From: Pseudophaeobacter arcticus DSM 23566
Lineage (GTDB): Bacteria; Pseudomonadota; Alphaproteobacteria; Rhodobacterales; Rhodobacteraceae
Reading direction: 5' to 3'
Assembly: GCF_000473205.1 (NCBI RefSeq)
Contig: NZ_KI421507.1
Coordinates: 2,027,945 to 2,091,944, forward strand
DNA: 64,000 nucleotides
Below the pieces are notes generated by a model. That model was not told the origin of the DNA and ran no database searches. It worked only from the letters and a program-made list of their open reading frames with translations. The translations under genes were made by a program, and so were the position numbers. Position 1 is the stretch's first letter, and the number at the start of each line of letters is the position of its first letter. Positions 36,726 through 46,394 of this stretch are shown here, one piece after another.

Positions 36726-38552
36726 TCACCCTTCGGATTTCTCTTCCAGCATCATCCATTCTTCTTCGGCGGCTGCCAGCTTTTCCTGGCGCTCGACCAG
36801 GGCTTGGGTTGCCTTTTTGAACTTGACTGGCTCACGGGTGAACAACGCCGGATCCGCCATCAGTTCTTGCAGCTTGGCAATCTCTTGTTCCAGCCGTTCG
36901 ATTTCTGCGGGCAAGGCCTCCAGCCGGTGCTTTTCCTTGAAGGACAGCTTTTCCTTGGCACCGGAGTCGGCGGCAGTATCTTTAGCCTGGGCTTTTTGGG
37001 CTTTGATTTTCTGCGGTTTTTCGCCTTTGTCGCCACCGGGCAGACCACCACGCTGGCTGATATAATCGCTCCAGCCGCCCGCATAGGCGGTCACCTTGCC
37101 GTCGCCCTCCATGGCGATGGTGGTGGTGGCAACACGGTCCAGAAAGTCCCGATCGTGGCTAACCAAAAGCACTGTGCCCTCGTAGGAATCCAGCAGTTCC
37201 TGCAACAGGTCCAGCGTTTCCACATCCAGATCATTGGTGGGTTCATCCAACACCAGGAGATTGCTTTCGCGGGCCATCAGACGGGCCAGCAGCAACCGCG
37301 CCTTTTCCCCGCCCGAAAGCGACCGTACCGGGGCGCGGGCCTGGGCCTCATCGAACAAAAACTCCTTGAGGTAACCGACCACATGTTTGGGAACGCCGCG
37401 CACCATGACCTGATCCGCCTTGCCCGAAATCCCCAACAAGGGATCCGAGGTCAGATTCTCCCAAAGCGTGGCATTGGGATCCAACTGGTCACGGGTCTGG
37501 TCAAACAGCGCAATTTCCAGATTGGTCCCCAGTTTGACGGATCCTGCGTCAGGCTCCACCTGTCCCAGCATGAGTTTCAGCAACGTGGTCTTGCCCGCCC
37601 CGTTTGGGCCAACAAAGGACACTCGGTCACCGCGTTGAATTTTAAGCGAAAAGTCCTGAACGATCACCTTGTCGCCAAAGCTTTTGCTCAGACCTTCTAC
37701 CTCGATCACCTTGCGACCGGATTTGGGGCCGGAGTCCAATGCCAGCTCGGCTGCGCCCTGGCGTTTGATCTGGCCTGCGCGTTGATCTTTCAGCTCGTGC
37801 AGGGCCCGCACCCGGCCCATGTTCCGCTTGCGCCGCGCCGAAATACCCTCAACCGCCCAACGGCTCTCGCTCTTGATCAAGCGGTTCAGCTTATGGCGCT
37901 GCTGGTCTTCTTCTTCCCAGATCTTGTCGCGCCAGGCCTCAAAGCCCTCAAAGCCCTTTTCCTGACGCCGCACCTGACCGCGATCCACCCAAAGGGTCGC
38001 CCGGGTCAGCGCCCGTAAAAAGGCCCGGTCGTGTGAGATCAGCACATAGGCGGCGCGGGTGGATTTCAGCTCGGCCTCCAGCCAGGTGATGGCCTCGATA
38101 TCCAAATGGTTTGTCGGCTCGTCCAACAGCATCAGATCTGGGGCTTCCGCCATCAGCTTGGCCAGGGCGGCGCGGCGTTTCTCGCCGCCAGAGGCGGTGG
38201 CAACCGGGCGGTCGGGATCAAATTTCAGCCCCTCACCGGCGCGCTCTACCTTGTAGAGTTCGCCCGGATCGAGCTCCGAGGCGGCAAATTCGCCAAGGGT
38301 GGCAAACCCGGCCATCTGCGGATCCTGTTCCATATAGCCAACCGAGCGGCCAGAAGGCACCACAAGCGTTCCGGCATCAGCTTCAACAAGCCCTGCCATC
38401 ACCTTCATTAGGGTGGATTTTCCGGATCCATTGCGCCCGACAAGGGCGACCCTGTCACCAGGTTGCACCACCAGATCTAGATCTGAAAAGATGGGATCAC
38501 CGCCAAAGGTGAGGGAGATCCCGGTCATCTGCAAAAGAGGAATACGTGCCAT
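36726..38552 (-). CDS. uup: ABC-F family ATPase, Uup-like
   Basis: 608 residues, two ABC domains and no membrane part. Domain 1: Walker A GRNGSGKS, signature ASGGEKRR, Walker B LMLLDEPTNHLD. Domain 2: Walker A GPNGAGKT, signature LSGGEKARL, Walker B LLVLDEPTNDLD. The C-terminal ~100 residues form a Lys/Glu-rich coiled coil (LEALPAEIERLEQEIAKLQE) typical of Uup, which binds DNA or ribosomes and has been linked to precise transposon excision and ribosome function. It is distinct from the YheS-like gene at the left edge. Confidence 0.94.
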   Translation of the reverse strand: MARIPLLQMTGISLTFGGDPIFSDLDLVVQPGDRVALVGRNGSGKSTLMKVMAGLVEADAGTLVVPSGRSVGYMEQDPQMAGFATLGEFAASELDPGELYKVERAGEGLKFDPDRPVATASGGEKRRAALAKLMAEAPDLMLLDEPTNHLDIEAITWLEAELKSTRAAYVLISHDRAFLRALTRATLWVDRGQVRRQEKGFEGFEAWRDKIWEEEDQQRHKLNRLIKSESRWAVEGISARRKRNMGRVRALHELKDQRAGQIKRQGAAELALDSGPKSGRKVIEVEGLSKSFGDKVIVQDFSLKIQRGDRVSFVGPNGAGKTTLLKLMLGQVEPDAGSVKLGTNLEIALFDQTRDQLDPNATLWENLTSDPLLGISGKADQVMVRGVPKHVVGYLKEFLFDEAQARAPVRSLSGGEKARLLLARLMARESNLLVLDEPTNDLDVETLDLLQELLDSYEGTVLLVSHDRDFLDRVATTTIAMEGDGKVTAYAGGWSDYISQRGGLPGGDKGEKPQKIKAQKAQAKDTAADSGAKEKLSFKEKHRLEALPAEIERLEQEIAKLQELMADPALFTREPVKFKKATQALVERQEKLAAAEEEWMMLEEKSEG

Positions 38553-38590
38553 GTGAGCCAGCTAAACCGCGCAGGCGATAAGGTCAACGC

Positions 38591-39388
38591 TCAGTGCTGT
38601 TCAGCGACGCCCCGCAACAGACGTTTGCGCGTTGCCGGGATGTCTGTGACCTCGAGCCCGGTAAAAACATGGCAGGTGTTGAGCGCGGCGTCGATCACCA
38701 CGTGATCGCTCACCCAGCCCCCCATCGCCAGATAGCTGCGCAACAATGGCGGCAGCTGGGCCTGAGCCTGCTTTAAATCCGGTTTCTGGCCCTCAGCCCG
38801 GCCCCGCAACAGATCAGAAAAGGATCGGGCCTCAGCTGCCTTGATACCGGGACGCTGGCGGGGCGGTGCGAGATGGCGGTGCTGCAACAGGGCGAAGGCC
38901 TCGACATAGGATTCGGGGGTTGTTCCGGCAAAAGACGAACAGCCAAACAGCAGCGCAACCCCCTGCCGGTCCACCATACTGGTGACAGCGCCCCAGGCCA
39001 GACGCAGAACGTCAGCATCCTGAACACCGGGATCAATGCAAAAACGACCAAGCTCCAACATGCGTCCTGGAAAGCTGGCAAGCCGTGAAAGCTCGTAATA
39101 CTGAAAAGAGTAGCTCTGCGACAGCTCCGCACCGCTTTCCAGCAGCATCAGCCGGAAACAGCCAACCAGCGCCCCCGAGGAGCGGCACTCGATCAGCACA
39201 TGCAGACAGCCTGCATCAAATTGGTCCTGATCCAGGGCTCCTGTTGCAAAGCAACGCGCCCGCAGGAGCCGCGCCGCCATCACATCGTCAGCGCCTTGCG
39301 CAAGCCGCGCCCGGTAGCCGCCCTTTTCCAGCAGCACGCCTGAAACGGGCATCTCAGCCAGCGCCATCCTGTCGTCTCTGCCTGACAC
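38591..39388 (-). CDS. OlsB-like GNAT acyltransferase (amino-acid lipid synthesis)
   Basis: 265 residues from a GTG at 39388, which has GGAGG 7 bases upstream; an ATG at 39367 is the alternative. The segment RLARGADD-like start (RARLAQGADDVMAARLLRARCF), the SYSFQYYELSRLASFPGRMLELGRFCIDPG core and LFGCSSFAGTTPE match the OlsB family, which N-acylates ornithine (or, in some roseobacters, glutamine) using acyl-ACP to make lyso-aminolipids. The partner O-acyltransferase gene olsA, often adjacent, is not next to it. Amino-acid specificity is undetermined. Confidence 0.82.
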   Translation of the reverse strand: MSGRDDRMALAEMPVSGVLLEKGGYRARLAQGADDVMAARLLRARCFATGALDQDQFDAGCLHVLIECRSSGALVGCFRLMLLESGAELSQSYSFQYYELSRLASFPGRMLELGRFCIDPGVQDADVLRLAWGAVTSMVDRQGVALLFGCSSFAGTTPESYVEAFALLQHRHLAPPRQRPGIKAAEARSFSDLLRGRAEGQKPDLKQAQAQLPPLLRSYLAMGGWVSDHVVIDAALNTCHVFTGLEVTDIPATRKRLLRGVAEQH

Positions 39389-39496
39389 TCCCAGCCCTCC
39401 TTGCCCAACGAAATGGCCACAGCAGGTGACCAATCCCTCACAATTCAGACAAACCAACCGGGCGCGCGTTGCGCACCCGGGGTAAAATCCCCAAGG

Positions 39497-39967
39497 TTAT
39501 TGCTCCAGCAGAGAGCCTGGGTTGAAGTTGCCAAGGCTGCCAAGCAGCTGTCGGATAAATGTTTTATCCTCAACGCTGGAGCTGGTGACCCGGCGTTCCA
39601 GCGGAATCACCTTGCCGTCCTCAAGGCTGTAGCGCTCGATGCCTGAAACAACATCGCGCGAGTCAAAGCTGATGGCGACCAGTGAGCGCGAAACTGGCTT
39701 TGTGGCGCCGGCGCCACGTGTGCGCATCAAGGTTGATACATAGTAGTATCCGCTCTCATTCAAAACCCCCGAGGCCGTCGGGGTGCCAACTGTCTCGGCC
39801 ACGGAATCTTTGGTATCAACACCAACAACGACCTCAGCCAATTGTTCTTCGGTGGGGGTGTAGCCGTGTTTCTGATAGATCGCGCTACATCCGGCCAAGG
39901 CCGCCGCAGCAAACGCCCAGGCCGCAAATTTCACCGCTGATCTCAGCTGGTCTTTCTGTGCATTCAT
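39497..39967 (-). CDS. bamE: Outer membrane protein assembly factor BamE
   Basis: 156 residues from the ATG at 39967. A lipoprotein signal peptide ends at the lipobox LAGC. The SmpA/OmlA domain reads YTPTEEQLAEVVVGVDTKDSVAETVGTPTASGVLNESGYYYVST. BamE is a lipoprotein of the BAM complex that inserts beta-barrel proteins such as LptD. It is divergent from yceD. Confidence 0.9.
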   Translation of the reverse strand: MNAQKDQLRSAVKFAAWAFAAAALAGCSAIYQKHGYTPTEEQLAEVVVGVDTKDSVAETVGTPTASGVLNESGYYYVSTLMRTRGAGATKPVSRSLVAISFDSRDVVSGIERYSLEDGKVIPLERRVTSSSVEDKTFIRQLLGSLGNFNPGSLLEQ

Positions 39968-40065
39968 GATGATCCCCACAACACTGCATTGCCTCTGGCT
40001 TGAACACGCCCTTGAACCCGATTACCTAATGCGGGCGCCCGGTTCAAGAAACGAAAGTAGCCAAC

Positions 40066-40608
40066 ATGACTGACAGCACCACTCTAAAGGTGTCCGATCT
40101 GCCACAGAACAGGGCAACCACGTTTGATCTGCACCCAGACGCAAAGACGCTTGAAACACTGGCCCAAGAGCTGGATATCAAGGGTTTGCGCAAGCTCCGG
40201 TTCACCGGAACGGTCAGCACCAAGGGCCGTCGCGACTGGCAGCTTTCCGGCCATTTGGGGGCAACGGTTTTGCAGGATTGCGTGGTGACGCTGGAGCCGA
40301 TGACCACGCGAATCGATGAAAAGGTTGAAAGATTTTTTGTCTCCAACCTGTCTGAACCCGATGATCCTGAGGTGGAAATGGATGCTGATGAACGCATAGA
40401 ACCGCTCCAGGATACCATTGATCCCGCAGCTGTAATGATCGAGGCGCTTTCCTTGCTGATCCCGGCCTACCCGCGAAAAGAGGGCGCAGAACTGGGCGAG
40501 GCAGTCTACAGCCAGCCCGGAGTTGCCCCGATGCGAGAGGACGATGTCAAACCCTTTGCCGGGCTTGCCGCGCTCAAGAAACAGATGGACCCAGAGAATA
40601 AGAGCTAA
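40066..40608 (+). CDS. YceD/DUF177 family protein
   Basis: 180 residues. The DUF177 features are LRFTGTVSTKGRRDWQLSGHLGATVLQDCVVTLEPMTTRIDE followed by an acidic region and EALSLLIPAYPRKEGAELGE. In E. coli and plants YceD homologues affect 23S rRNA processing or accumulation. Its position just upstream of rpmF is conserved in bacteria and supports a ribosome-biogenesis role. A single Cys lies in the DCVVTLEP motif. Confidence 0.93.
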   Translation: MTDSTTLKVSDLPQNRATTFDLHPDAKTLETLAQELDIKGLRKLRFTGTVSTKGRRDWQLSGHLGATVLQDCVVTLEPMTTRIDEKVERFFVSNLSEPDDPEVEMDADERIEPLQDTIDPAAVMIEALSLLIPAYPRKEGAELGEAVYSQPGVAPMREDDVKPFAGLAALKKQMDPENKS

Positions 40609-40670
40609 AAATCTCTGAAGATGGCGGTTTTCCGGCTGGCATCATTGCGCCACCTAGCTTAAAAAACCGC

Positions 40671-40698
40671 TTGCGCAGACGGAGATTCTCAGTATTTT
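40671..40698 (+). promoter_or_regulatory. Possible promoter upstream of rpmF
   Basis: TTGCGC and TATTTT with a 16-base spacer in the 221-base gap between yceD and rpmF. The long leader is typical for ribosomal protein genes. Moderate match only. Confidence 0.3.
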
Positions 40699-40829
40699 CG
40701 CGCGCTCATCGGAATTTTTGGTTGGACATCGGAGAGGCTGCGGCCTAAACGCTCGCCTACCGATCTAACGAACGAATGTGAAACGCGCCGCGGGCATAAC
40801 CCCAAGGCCCCAAATACGAAGGTTGAGAC

Positions 40830-41036
40830 ATGGCCGTCCAACAGAATAAAGTATCCAAGTCGCGCCGTAACAACCGCCGCGCGCACGACGCTCTGGTTGC
40901 TGCAAACCCGAACGAATGCTCGAGCTGCGGTGAATTGAAGCGCCCACACCACGTTTGCCCCTCCTGCGGCAACTATGACAGCAAAGAAATTGTTGCCATG
41001 AACGACGACGTCGAAATCGACGAAGACGCGGCATAA
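40830..41036 (+). CDS. rpmF: 50S ribosomal protein L32
   Basis: 68 residues starting [20 protein letters not shown]. Four zinc-ligand cysteines are present: C30 and C33 (CSSC) and C43 and C46 (CPSC), so this is the zinc-binding (C+) form. It is the first gene of the rpmF-plsX-fabH block, which links ribosome and membrane lipid synthesis in many bacteria. Confidence 0.98.
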   Translation: MAVQQNKVSKSRRNNRRAHDALVAANPNECSSCGELKRPHHVCPSCGNYDSKEIVAMNDDVEIDEDAA

Positions 41037-41075
41037 GATCGCGACGATCACACATTTTGCGGGGCGGATTTTTGC

Positions 41076-42182
41076 ATGACGGGTAAACCCGATCAATCAG
41101 TGACAAAATCCGACCGCATTGTGATCTCGGTTGACGCCATGGGCGGAGATGCCGGCCCTGCTGTTGTGGTGGCCGGCCTTGCCATGTCTGCAAAGAAGAA
41201 CCCTCAGCTGGGTTTTTTGCTGCATGGTCCGATCCAGGAATTGACCCCGCTGGTGGCCAAGCGCCGCATTCTGGACGGGCGCGTCGAAATTCGCGACGCC
41301 CAAAAGATCGTCACCATGGAAGACAAGCCCAGCCAGGTCATGCGCAATGGCAAGGGCACCTCGATGTGGTCTACTCTGGATGCGGTCAACAACGGCGAGG
41401 CCGCCGGAGCCGTGTCCTGCGGCAACACCGGGGCCTTGATGGCTCTGTCGATGCTGCGCCTGCGTAAAATGCCGGGGGTGAACCGCCCAGCCATTGCGAT
41501 TCTCTGGCCATCACGCAATCCACAGGGATTTAACGTGATGCTCGACGTGGGTGCGGATGTCCGCGCCGATGCGCAGGATCTGCTGCAGTTTGCCCTCATG
41601 GGCACTTCTTATGTGCGCAATTCCATGAATATCCGCCGCCCCCGCGTCGGGTTGCTCAATGTTGGCACCGAGGCCCACAAGGGCCATGCCGAACTGAAAG
41701 AAGCCCATGCCCTGATCGCAGAACAGGCAGAGCGGGCCGACTACGAGTTTGTTGGCTTTGTTGAGGGCAGCGACATCCCCGGAGATGTGGTCGACCTGAT
41801 CGTGACCGATGGTTTCACCGGCAATGTTGCCATTAAAACTGGCGAAGGCACCGCCAGCATGCTGCGCACGACCCTGCGGGAAGCCTTTGAATACTCATTC
41901 CTTTCCCGCATCGCTGCTATCCTGGCCTATACCTCTCTTTCGCGGCTGACCAAACGGATTGATCCGCGGCGGGTCAACGGCGGGGTGTTTCTCGGCCTGA
42001 ATGGCACTGTGGTCAAATCCCACGGTGGCGCCGATGCCACTGGCATCTCGGCCGCGGTCAAGCTCGCCTTCCTCTTGGCCCAGCAGGGCTTTGCCGAAAA
42101 GCTGGCTGCACGGGTTGCATCTGTCGTCGAGCTTACTCAAGATGATGCAGCTCTCCAGGATGCTGAGCATCCCATCAAATAA
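41076..42182 (+). CDS. plsX: Phosphate acyltransferase PlsX
   Basis: 368 residues. Conserved segments include ISVDAMGGDAGPAVVVAGL, SGNTGALMA-like SCGNTGALMALSMLRL, VGLLNVGTEAHKGH, EGSDIPGDVVDLIVTDGFTGNVAIKTGEG and GVFLGLNGTVVKSHGGAD. PlsX converts acyl-ACP to acyl-phosphate for PlsY in phospholipid synthesis. It lies 39 bases after rpmF. Confidence 0.97.
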   Translation: MTGKPDQSVTKSDRIVISVDAMGGDAGPAVVVAGLAMSAKKNPQLGFLLHGPIQELTPLVAKRRILDGRVEIRDAQKIVTMEDKPSQVMRNGKGTSMWSTLDAVNNGEAAGAVSCGNTGALMALSMLRLRKMPGVNRPAIAILWPSRNPQGFNVMLDVGADVRADAQDLLQFALMGTSYVRNSMNIRRPRVGLLNVGTEAHKGHAELKEAHALIAEQAERADYEFVGFVEGSDIPGDVVDLIVTDGFTGNVAIKTGEGTASMLRTTLREAFEYSFLSRIAAILAYTSLSRLTKRIDPRRVNGGVFLGLNGTVVKSHGGADATGISAAVKLAFLLAQQGFAEKLAARVASVVELTQDDAALQDAEHPIK

Positions 42183-42202
42183 CTCCAAAAGGCAGGCATA
42201 GA

Positions 42203-43174
42203 ATGACGCGACGTGCGGTAGTGGTTGGCACAGGACATTATCTCCCCAAACGGGTGGTGGAAAACGCGGAATTTGAAGCCTCTTTGGACACCAGCGATGA
42301 ATGGATTCGGTCGCGCTCGGGAATCGAGCGGCGCCATTTTGCCGCCGAGGGTGAAACCACCTCTGAAATGGCAACCGCAGCCGCCCTGGCAGCGCTGAAC
42401 GACGCCGGGCTGGAAGCCAAAGATATCGACGCCATCATCCTGGCCACTTCCACCGCCGATCTCACCTTTCCCTCTGCCGCAACCATGGTGCAGGCCAATC
42501 TGGGCATGACAAATGGCTTTGCCTTTGACGTCCAGGCCGTTTGCGCCGGGTTTGTCTATGCCTTGACCAACGCCAATGCGCTGATCTTGTCCGGCCAGGC
42601 AGAGCGTGTTCTGGTGATCGGCTCGGAAACCTTTAGCCGCATCATGGATTGGACCGACCGCTCGACCTGCGTCTTGTTTGGCGATGGCGCCGGCGCGCTT
42701 GTGCTCGAGGCCCAGACCCAGACCGGCAGCAAAGACGATCGTGGCATTCTCGCCACCGATCTTAATTCTGACGGGCGTTACAAAGATCTGCTCTATGTGG
42801 ATGGCGGCGTTGCCACGCAAAACACCGGCCATCTGCGCATGCAGGGCAACCAGGTGTTCCGCCATGCGGTGGAAAAACTGGCCAAAACCGCAACCACAGC
42901 GCTGGAACGTGCCGAGCTCACCACCGCTGACGTCGATTGGATCGTGCCACATCAGGCCAATATCCGCATCATTCAAGGCACCGCCAAAAAGATGGGCCTG
43001 TCGATGGACAACGTGGTTGTGACGGTTCAGGACCACGGTAACACCTCCGCCGCCTCGATTCCGCTGGCGCTGTCGGTGGGCAAGGCACGCGGCCAGATCA
43101 AGCCCGGCGATCTGATTGTCACCGAAGCCATTGGTGGCGGTCTGGCCTGGGGCGCAGTAGTGTTGCGCTGGTAG
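42203..43174 (+). CDS. fabH: 3-oxoacyl-ACP synthase III
   Basis: 323 residues. The catalytic triad is Cys114 (FDVQAVCAGFVYAL), His250 (WIVPHQANIRI) and Asn280 (DHGNTSAAS). Substrate and start features are GTGHYLPKRVV and SDEWIRSRSGIERRHF. FabH condenses acetyl-CoA (or another short acyl-CoA) with malonyl-ACP to start fatty-acid synthesis. It lies 20 bases after plsX. Confidence 0.97.
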   Translation: MTRRAVVVGTGHYLPKRVVENAEFEASLDTSDEWIRSRSGIERRHFAAEGETTSEMATAAALAALNDAGLEAKDIDAIILATSTADLTFPSAATMVQANLGMTNGFAFDVQAVCAGFVYALTNANALILSGQAERVLVIGSETFSRIMDWTDRSTCVLFGDGAGALVLEAQTQTGSKDDRGILATDLNSDGRYKDLLYVDGGVATQNTGHLRMQGNQVFRHAVEKLAKTATTALERAELTTADVDWIVPHQANIRIIQGTAKKMGLSMDNVVVTVQDHGNTSAASIPLALSVGKARGQIKPGDLIVTEAIGGGLAWGAVVLRW

Positions 43175-43214
43175 CTCCGAAGCCAGGAAACAGGGCTCTT
43201 GCAATTCATTGATA

Positions 43215-43244
43215 TTGACAGGGAAATTCCCCTGCCCCTATGAT
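43215..43244 (+). promoter_or_regulatory. Probable ihfA promoter
   Basis: A perfect -35 TTGACA and a -10 TATGAT separated by 18 bases, 24 bases ahead of the ihfA start. The spacer contains the palindrome GGGAAATTCCC, which may be an operator. Confidence 0.65.
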
Positions 43245-43267
43245 TTGAGAAACAACGGGGATTTAGC

Positions 43268-43570
43268 ATGAGCGAAAAAACTCTTACACGCATGGATCTG
43301 AGCGAAGCTGTCTTCCGTGAGGTCGGCTTGTCTCGAAACGAAAGCGCCCAACTGGTAGAGAGCATGTTACAGCACATGTCCGATGCTCTTGTGCTGGGAG
43401 AGCAGGTGAAAATCTCGTCTTTTGGCACCTTTAGTGTCCGGGATAAGTCTGCTCGTGTTGGTCGAAATCCCAAAACCGGCGAGGAAGTTCCGATCCAGCC
43501 ACGACGCGTTCTGACCTTCCGCCCTTCACATCTGATGAAAGACCGGGTCGCAGACGGAAACCGCAAATAA
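43268..43570 (+). CDS. ihfA: Integration host factor subunit alpha
   Basis: 100 residues. The HU/IHF fold is clear: [29 protein letters not shown], then [43 protein letters not shown]. The DNA-intercalating arm carries the RNPKTGE motif. With IhfB it bends DNA at promoters and recombination sites. It follows fabH, with its own promoter. Confidence 0.97.
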   Translation: MSEKTLTRMDLSEAVFREVGLSRNESAQLVESMLQHMSDALVLGEQVKISSFGTFSVRDKSARVGRNPKTGEEVPIQPRRVLTFRPSHLMKDRVADGNRK

Positions 43571-43685
43571 CGCGGCATCCTTCCGTTTTGCCCGTCTTTG
43601 CCTGCCTTCTGCCCGGCTCTGCCTTCCGATCCGGTTAGGCCAGCCTCCCAGCTCTTCCCAGAGCATGATCATTGGAACTATCAAG

Positions 43686-44861
43686 ATGTCAAAATCAGCA
43701 GACGCCTTTCGCACCATCAGCGAAGTCGCGGACTGGCTCGGCGTGCAGGCCCATGTACTGCGCTTTTGGGAAAGCAAATTCACCCAGATCAAACCCGTAA
43801 AACGGGCGGGTGGTCGGCGCTATTACCGACCTGCGGATATGCTTCTGTTGGGGGGGATCAGGAAGCTTTTGCACAAAGATGGGCTGTCGATCAAAGAGGT
43901 CCAGGCGATTCTGCGGGATCTTGGCATTTCCCATGTGAGTCAGATGTCCCACGATCTGGACTCCGATGGTCCGCCATCAGATAGTTTTTTGCCGGGCGCG
44001 CTGTCCAAAACCACCGGAGGCTCTCGGAACGCGGGTTCGGCAAGTAGCCCGCAGCAGACCACGTCCCCTTCCCCCGTTGAAGAGGCGACCCCAGAAGACG
44101 CAACGCGTCCTTCAGGGGATGCGGCAAATGACCAAAGACCACCGGGATTGAGCAACAAAACCTCCTCGTCCTCGGACCAGGCAGCTGATGTCTTACCCCC
44201 CCTGGCGACCAAAGGGGCAAGCGGGACAGAAACTGCTCCCCTCGCCGATGAGACTTTTGACACCCGTCAAAGCGAATCATTCCCTGCTTCAGATCTGGCT
44301 ACCGTCACTGACGCACCGGCAACCGTTGAGGACAGCCTATCCGAACTGGGGTCCGAACAGCTGCCGCAAACGGATCCCATTCCGCCGAGCCCGCCAGCCG
44401 AGACAGATTTGGTGCAGCCCGATGCTGCTACGGCGGAACCCGAACAAATGTATATGGAGCTCGACGGCCCAGCCGAGCTCGCCCCGGCGGCCCAGACGCT
44501 GTCTGAGCTCGGCGAGACGGGAGCGGTCGACACGACACCACTAGACACAGCGCCAAGTGCCGCTGATCCGGTTGAACTTATGCAGCACTCCCCCTTGACC
44601 GGCGAGTCACAGAATCCCGCCGCCGATGTCGCAGTGGATTCGCTTGAAGCCCCCTCTCAACATGCATTTCCTCCTCAAGAGCAGGCAGACCCAGCATACA
44701 TCACCGATGCAACGGAGTTGCCACAGCCCCCTGCGCCCCCCTCCGCTCCCGCAGCGACTGTCCTCGCCCTGCTTGCACAGACCTCACGCCTGCCCGCGCA
44801 TATCAAAGCGGATGTTGCCGGCTGCGCCGCAGAGCTGCGCGCAATCCTGGCCGCAGGCTAA
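43686..44861 (+). CDS. MerR family transcriptional regulator with a long disordered tail
   Basis: 391 residues from the ATG at 43686. The MerR-type winged helix is confined to about residues 1-85: [43 protein letters not shown] and [14 protein letters not shown]. The next ~280 residues are Pro/Ala/Glu/Thr/Ser-rich, largely acidic and probably disordered, with a short helical end ([25 protein letters not shown]). No Cys-based metal site is visible. The order ihfA, merR, tRNA-Pro is conserved in this group. Targets unknown. Confidence 0.88.
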   Translation: MSKSADAFRTISEVADWLGVQAHVLRFWESKFTQIKPVKRAGGRRYYRPADMLLLGGIRKLLHKDGLSIKEVQAILRDLGISHVSQMSHDLDSDGPPSDSFLPGALSKTTGGSRNAGSASSPQQTTSPSPVEEATPEDATRPSGDAANDQRPPGLSNKTSSSSDQAADVLPPLATKGASGTETAPLADETFDTRQSESFPASDLATVTDAPATVEDSLSELGSEQLPQTDPIPPSPPAETDLVQPDAATAEPEQMYMELDGPAELAPAAQTLSELGETGAVDTTPLDTAPSAADPVELMQHSPLTGESQNPAADVAVDSLEAPSQHAFPPQEQADPAYITDATELPQPPAPPSAPAATVLALLAQTSRLPAHIKADVAGCAAELRAILAAG

Positions 44862-44937
44862 AATATTCACTGCTACTGAAAAAAACCGGAAATACCCCCT
44901 TGCCCCCGCCGGGAAATACAGTAGAACCCGTCATCAG

Positions 44938-45014
44938 CGGGCTATGGCGCAGCCTGGTAGCGCGTCCGTCTGGGGGACGGAAGGTCGCAGGTTCGAGTCC
45001 TGCTAGCCCGACCA
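44938..45014 (+). tRNA. tRNA-Pro (anticodon GGG)
   Basis: 77 bases including an encoded CCA end. The acceptor stem CGGGCTA pairs with TAGCCCG. The anticodon arm TCCGT/ACGGA encloses loop CTGGGGG, giving anticodon GGG (reads CCC and CCU). The T arm contains GGTTCGAGTCC. A strong terminator starts at its last base. Confidence 0.97.
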
Positions 45015-45050
45015 AAAACCGTTTGAGTGTTCTACACTCAAACGGTTTTT
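45014..45050 (+). terminator. Intrinsic terminator after tRNA-Pro
   Basis: A perfect 17-base stem (AAAAACCGTTTGAGTGT with ACACTCAAACGGTTTTT) and a 3-base TCT loop, ending in six Ts. Confidence 0.95.
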
Positions 45051-45147
45051 TGCTTTTCACCTCATCTGCTTGCAGCTTTTGCCAAATCTCCAAAGAGGTG
45101 ATATCGGTCAGCCCTATCGGCCCACCTAAGCCAGAGGATAATGGATC

Positions 45148-46227
45148 ATGACCGGCGTTCTACCCAGCCAAGCTATTGAAAAAATGTTTCAACGTGGTGA
45201 AATCACCCTCGCCGAACCTCTGGTCGATGGTCAGGTTCAACCCGCCAGTTTGGACCTGCGACTTGGCACCGTTGCCTATCGTGTCCGCGCCTCCTTTCTG
45301 GCGGGGCGGGAATGCAGCGTCGCAGAGCGGATCAGCGAATTTGAGATGCATCGCATTGATCTGACCAAAGGCGCAGTGCTGGAAAAGGGCTGCGTCTATC
45401 TTGTACCCTTGATGGAGGGGCTGGCGCTGCCCCAGGATGTATCGGCAGTGGCCAATGCCAAAAGCTCAACCGGGCGTCTCGATCTATTGACCCGGACCAT
45501 CACCGATGGCGGCGTGGAGTTTGACCGCATCAAACCCGGCTACAGCGGCCCGCTTTATGCCGAGATATGCCCGCGCTCCTTTTCGGTGCTGGTGCGTCCG
45601 GGGATGCGGCTGAACCAAATCCGTTTCCGTCAGGGCCAGGCCGTTCTCAGCGATGCTGAACTGGCCGAACTGCACCAGCAAAGCCCCCTGGTGGATGGGA
45701 CAGCCGTGATCGAAGACGGGCTGGGCTTTTCTGTCGATCTGCGCCTGCCCGGATCCGATCTGGTGGGCTACCGCGCCAAGCCGCACACCGGGGTGATTGA
45801 TCTGGATCGGATCGGTGAATACGATCCGCAAGACTATTGGGAAGAGGTCCACAGCACCTCTGGCCGCATTATTCTGGATCCTGGCGCCTTTTACATTCTG
45901 GTCAGCCGCGAAGCCGTGCAGATCCCCCCGGCCTATGCCGCTGAGATGGCCCCCTATCTTGCCATGGTAGGCGAATTCCGGGTGCATTACGCTGGCTTCT
46001 TTGACCCTGGCTTTGGCCATGACGCCGCTGGCGGCACCGGCTCTCGCGGGGTGCTGGAGGTGCGCTGCCACGAAGCGCCCTTTGTCCTGGAACACGGGCA
46101 GGTGGTTGGTCGCCTGGTCTATGAGCGCATGAGCCAACTGCCCGAGCAGCTTTATGGGGCTGGCATTGCCTCCAATTACCAGGGCCAGGGTTTGAAGCTT
46201 TCCAAGCATTTCAAATCCCCGCGCTGA
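45148..46227 (+). CDS. dcd: dCTP deaminase, two-domain form
   Basis: 359 residues, nearly twice the E. coli Dcd length, made of two dUTPase-like beta domains. The N-terminal half carries VQPASLDLRLG, ANAKSSTGRLDLLTRTITDGG and YSGPLYAEICPRSFSVLVRPGMRLNQIRF. The C-terminal half repeats the pattern (LDPGAFYILVSREAVQIPP, FDPGFGHDAAGGTGSRGVLEVRCHEAPF). It deaminates dCTP to dUTP for dTMP synthesis. The long form is usual in alphaproteobacteria. Confidence 0.94.
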   Translation: MTGVLPSQAIEKMFQRGEITLAEPLVDGQVQPASLDLRLGTVAYRVRASFLAGRECSVAERISEFEMHRIDLTKGAVLEKGCVYLVPLMEGLALPQDVSAVANAKSSTGRLDLLTRTITDGGVEFDRIKPGYSGPLYAEICPRSFSVLVRPGMRLNQIRFRQGQAVLSDAELAELHQQSPLVDGTAVIEDGLGFSVDLRLPGSDLVGYRAKPHTGVIDLDRIGEYDPQDYWEEVHSTSGRIILDPGAFYILVSREAVQIPPAYAAEMAPYLAMVGEFRVHYAGFFDPGFGHDAAGGTGSRGVLEVRCHEAPFVLEHGQVVGRLVYERMSQLPEQLYGAGIASNYQGQGLKLSKHFKSPR

Positions 46228-46394
46228 TCATATTGCCTTGGGCGGCTTCCAATCTGGCAGCCCCCAAGCAGCGAGGCCGACCCTATTTCAGCTCGCTCAT
46301 ATTTCTGACGCCACGCATCTTGCAGCCTGGGCTTTCCTTCAAGAGGGGCTAAGGCTAGGAGCAGGGAACCAGATCCGCGCAAAAGGTGATTCAT

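Noticed and set aside
36690..38018. 442-codon plus-strand frame
   Set aside because: Fully antisense to uup, whose ABC motifs are unambiguous; the frame has no recognisable domain.
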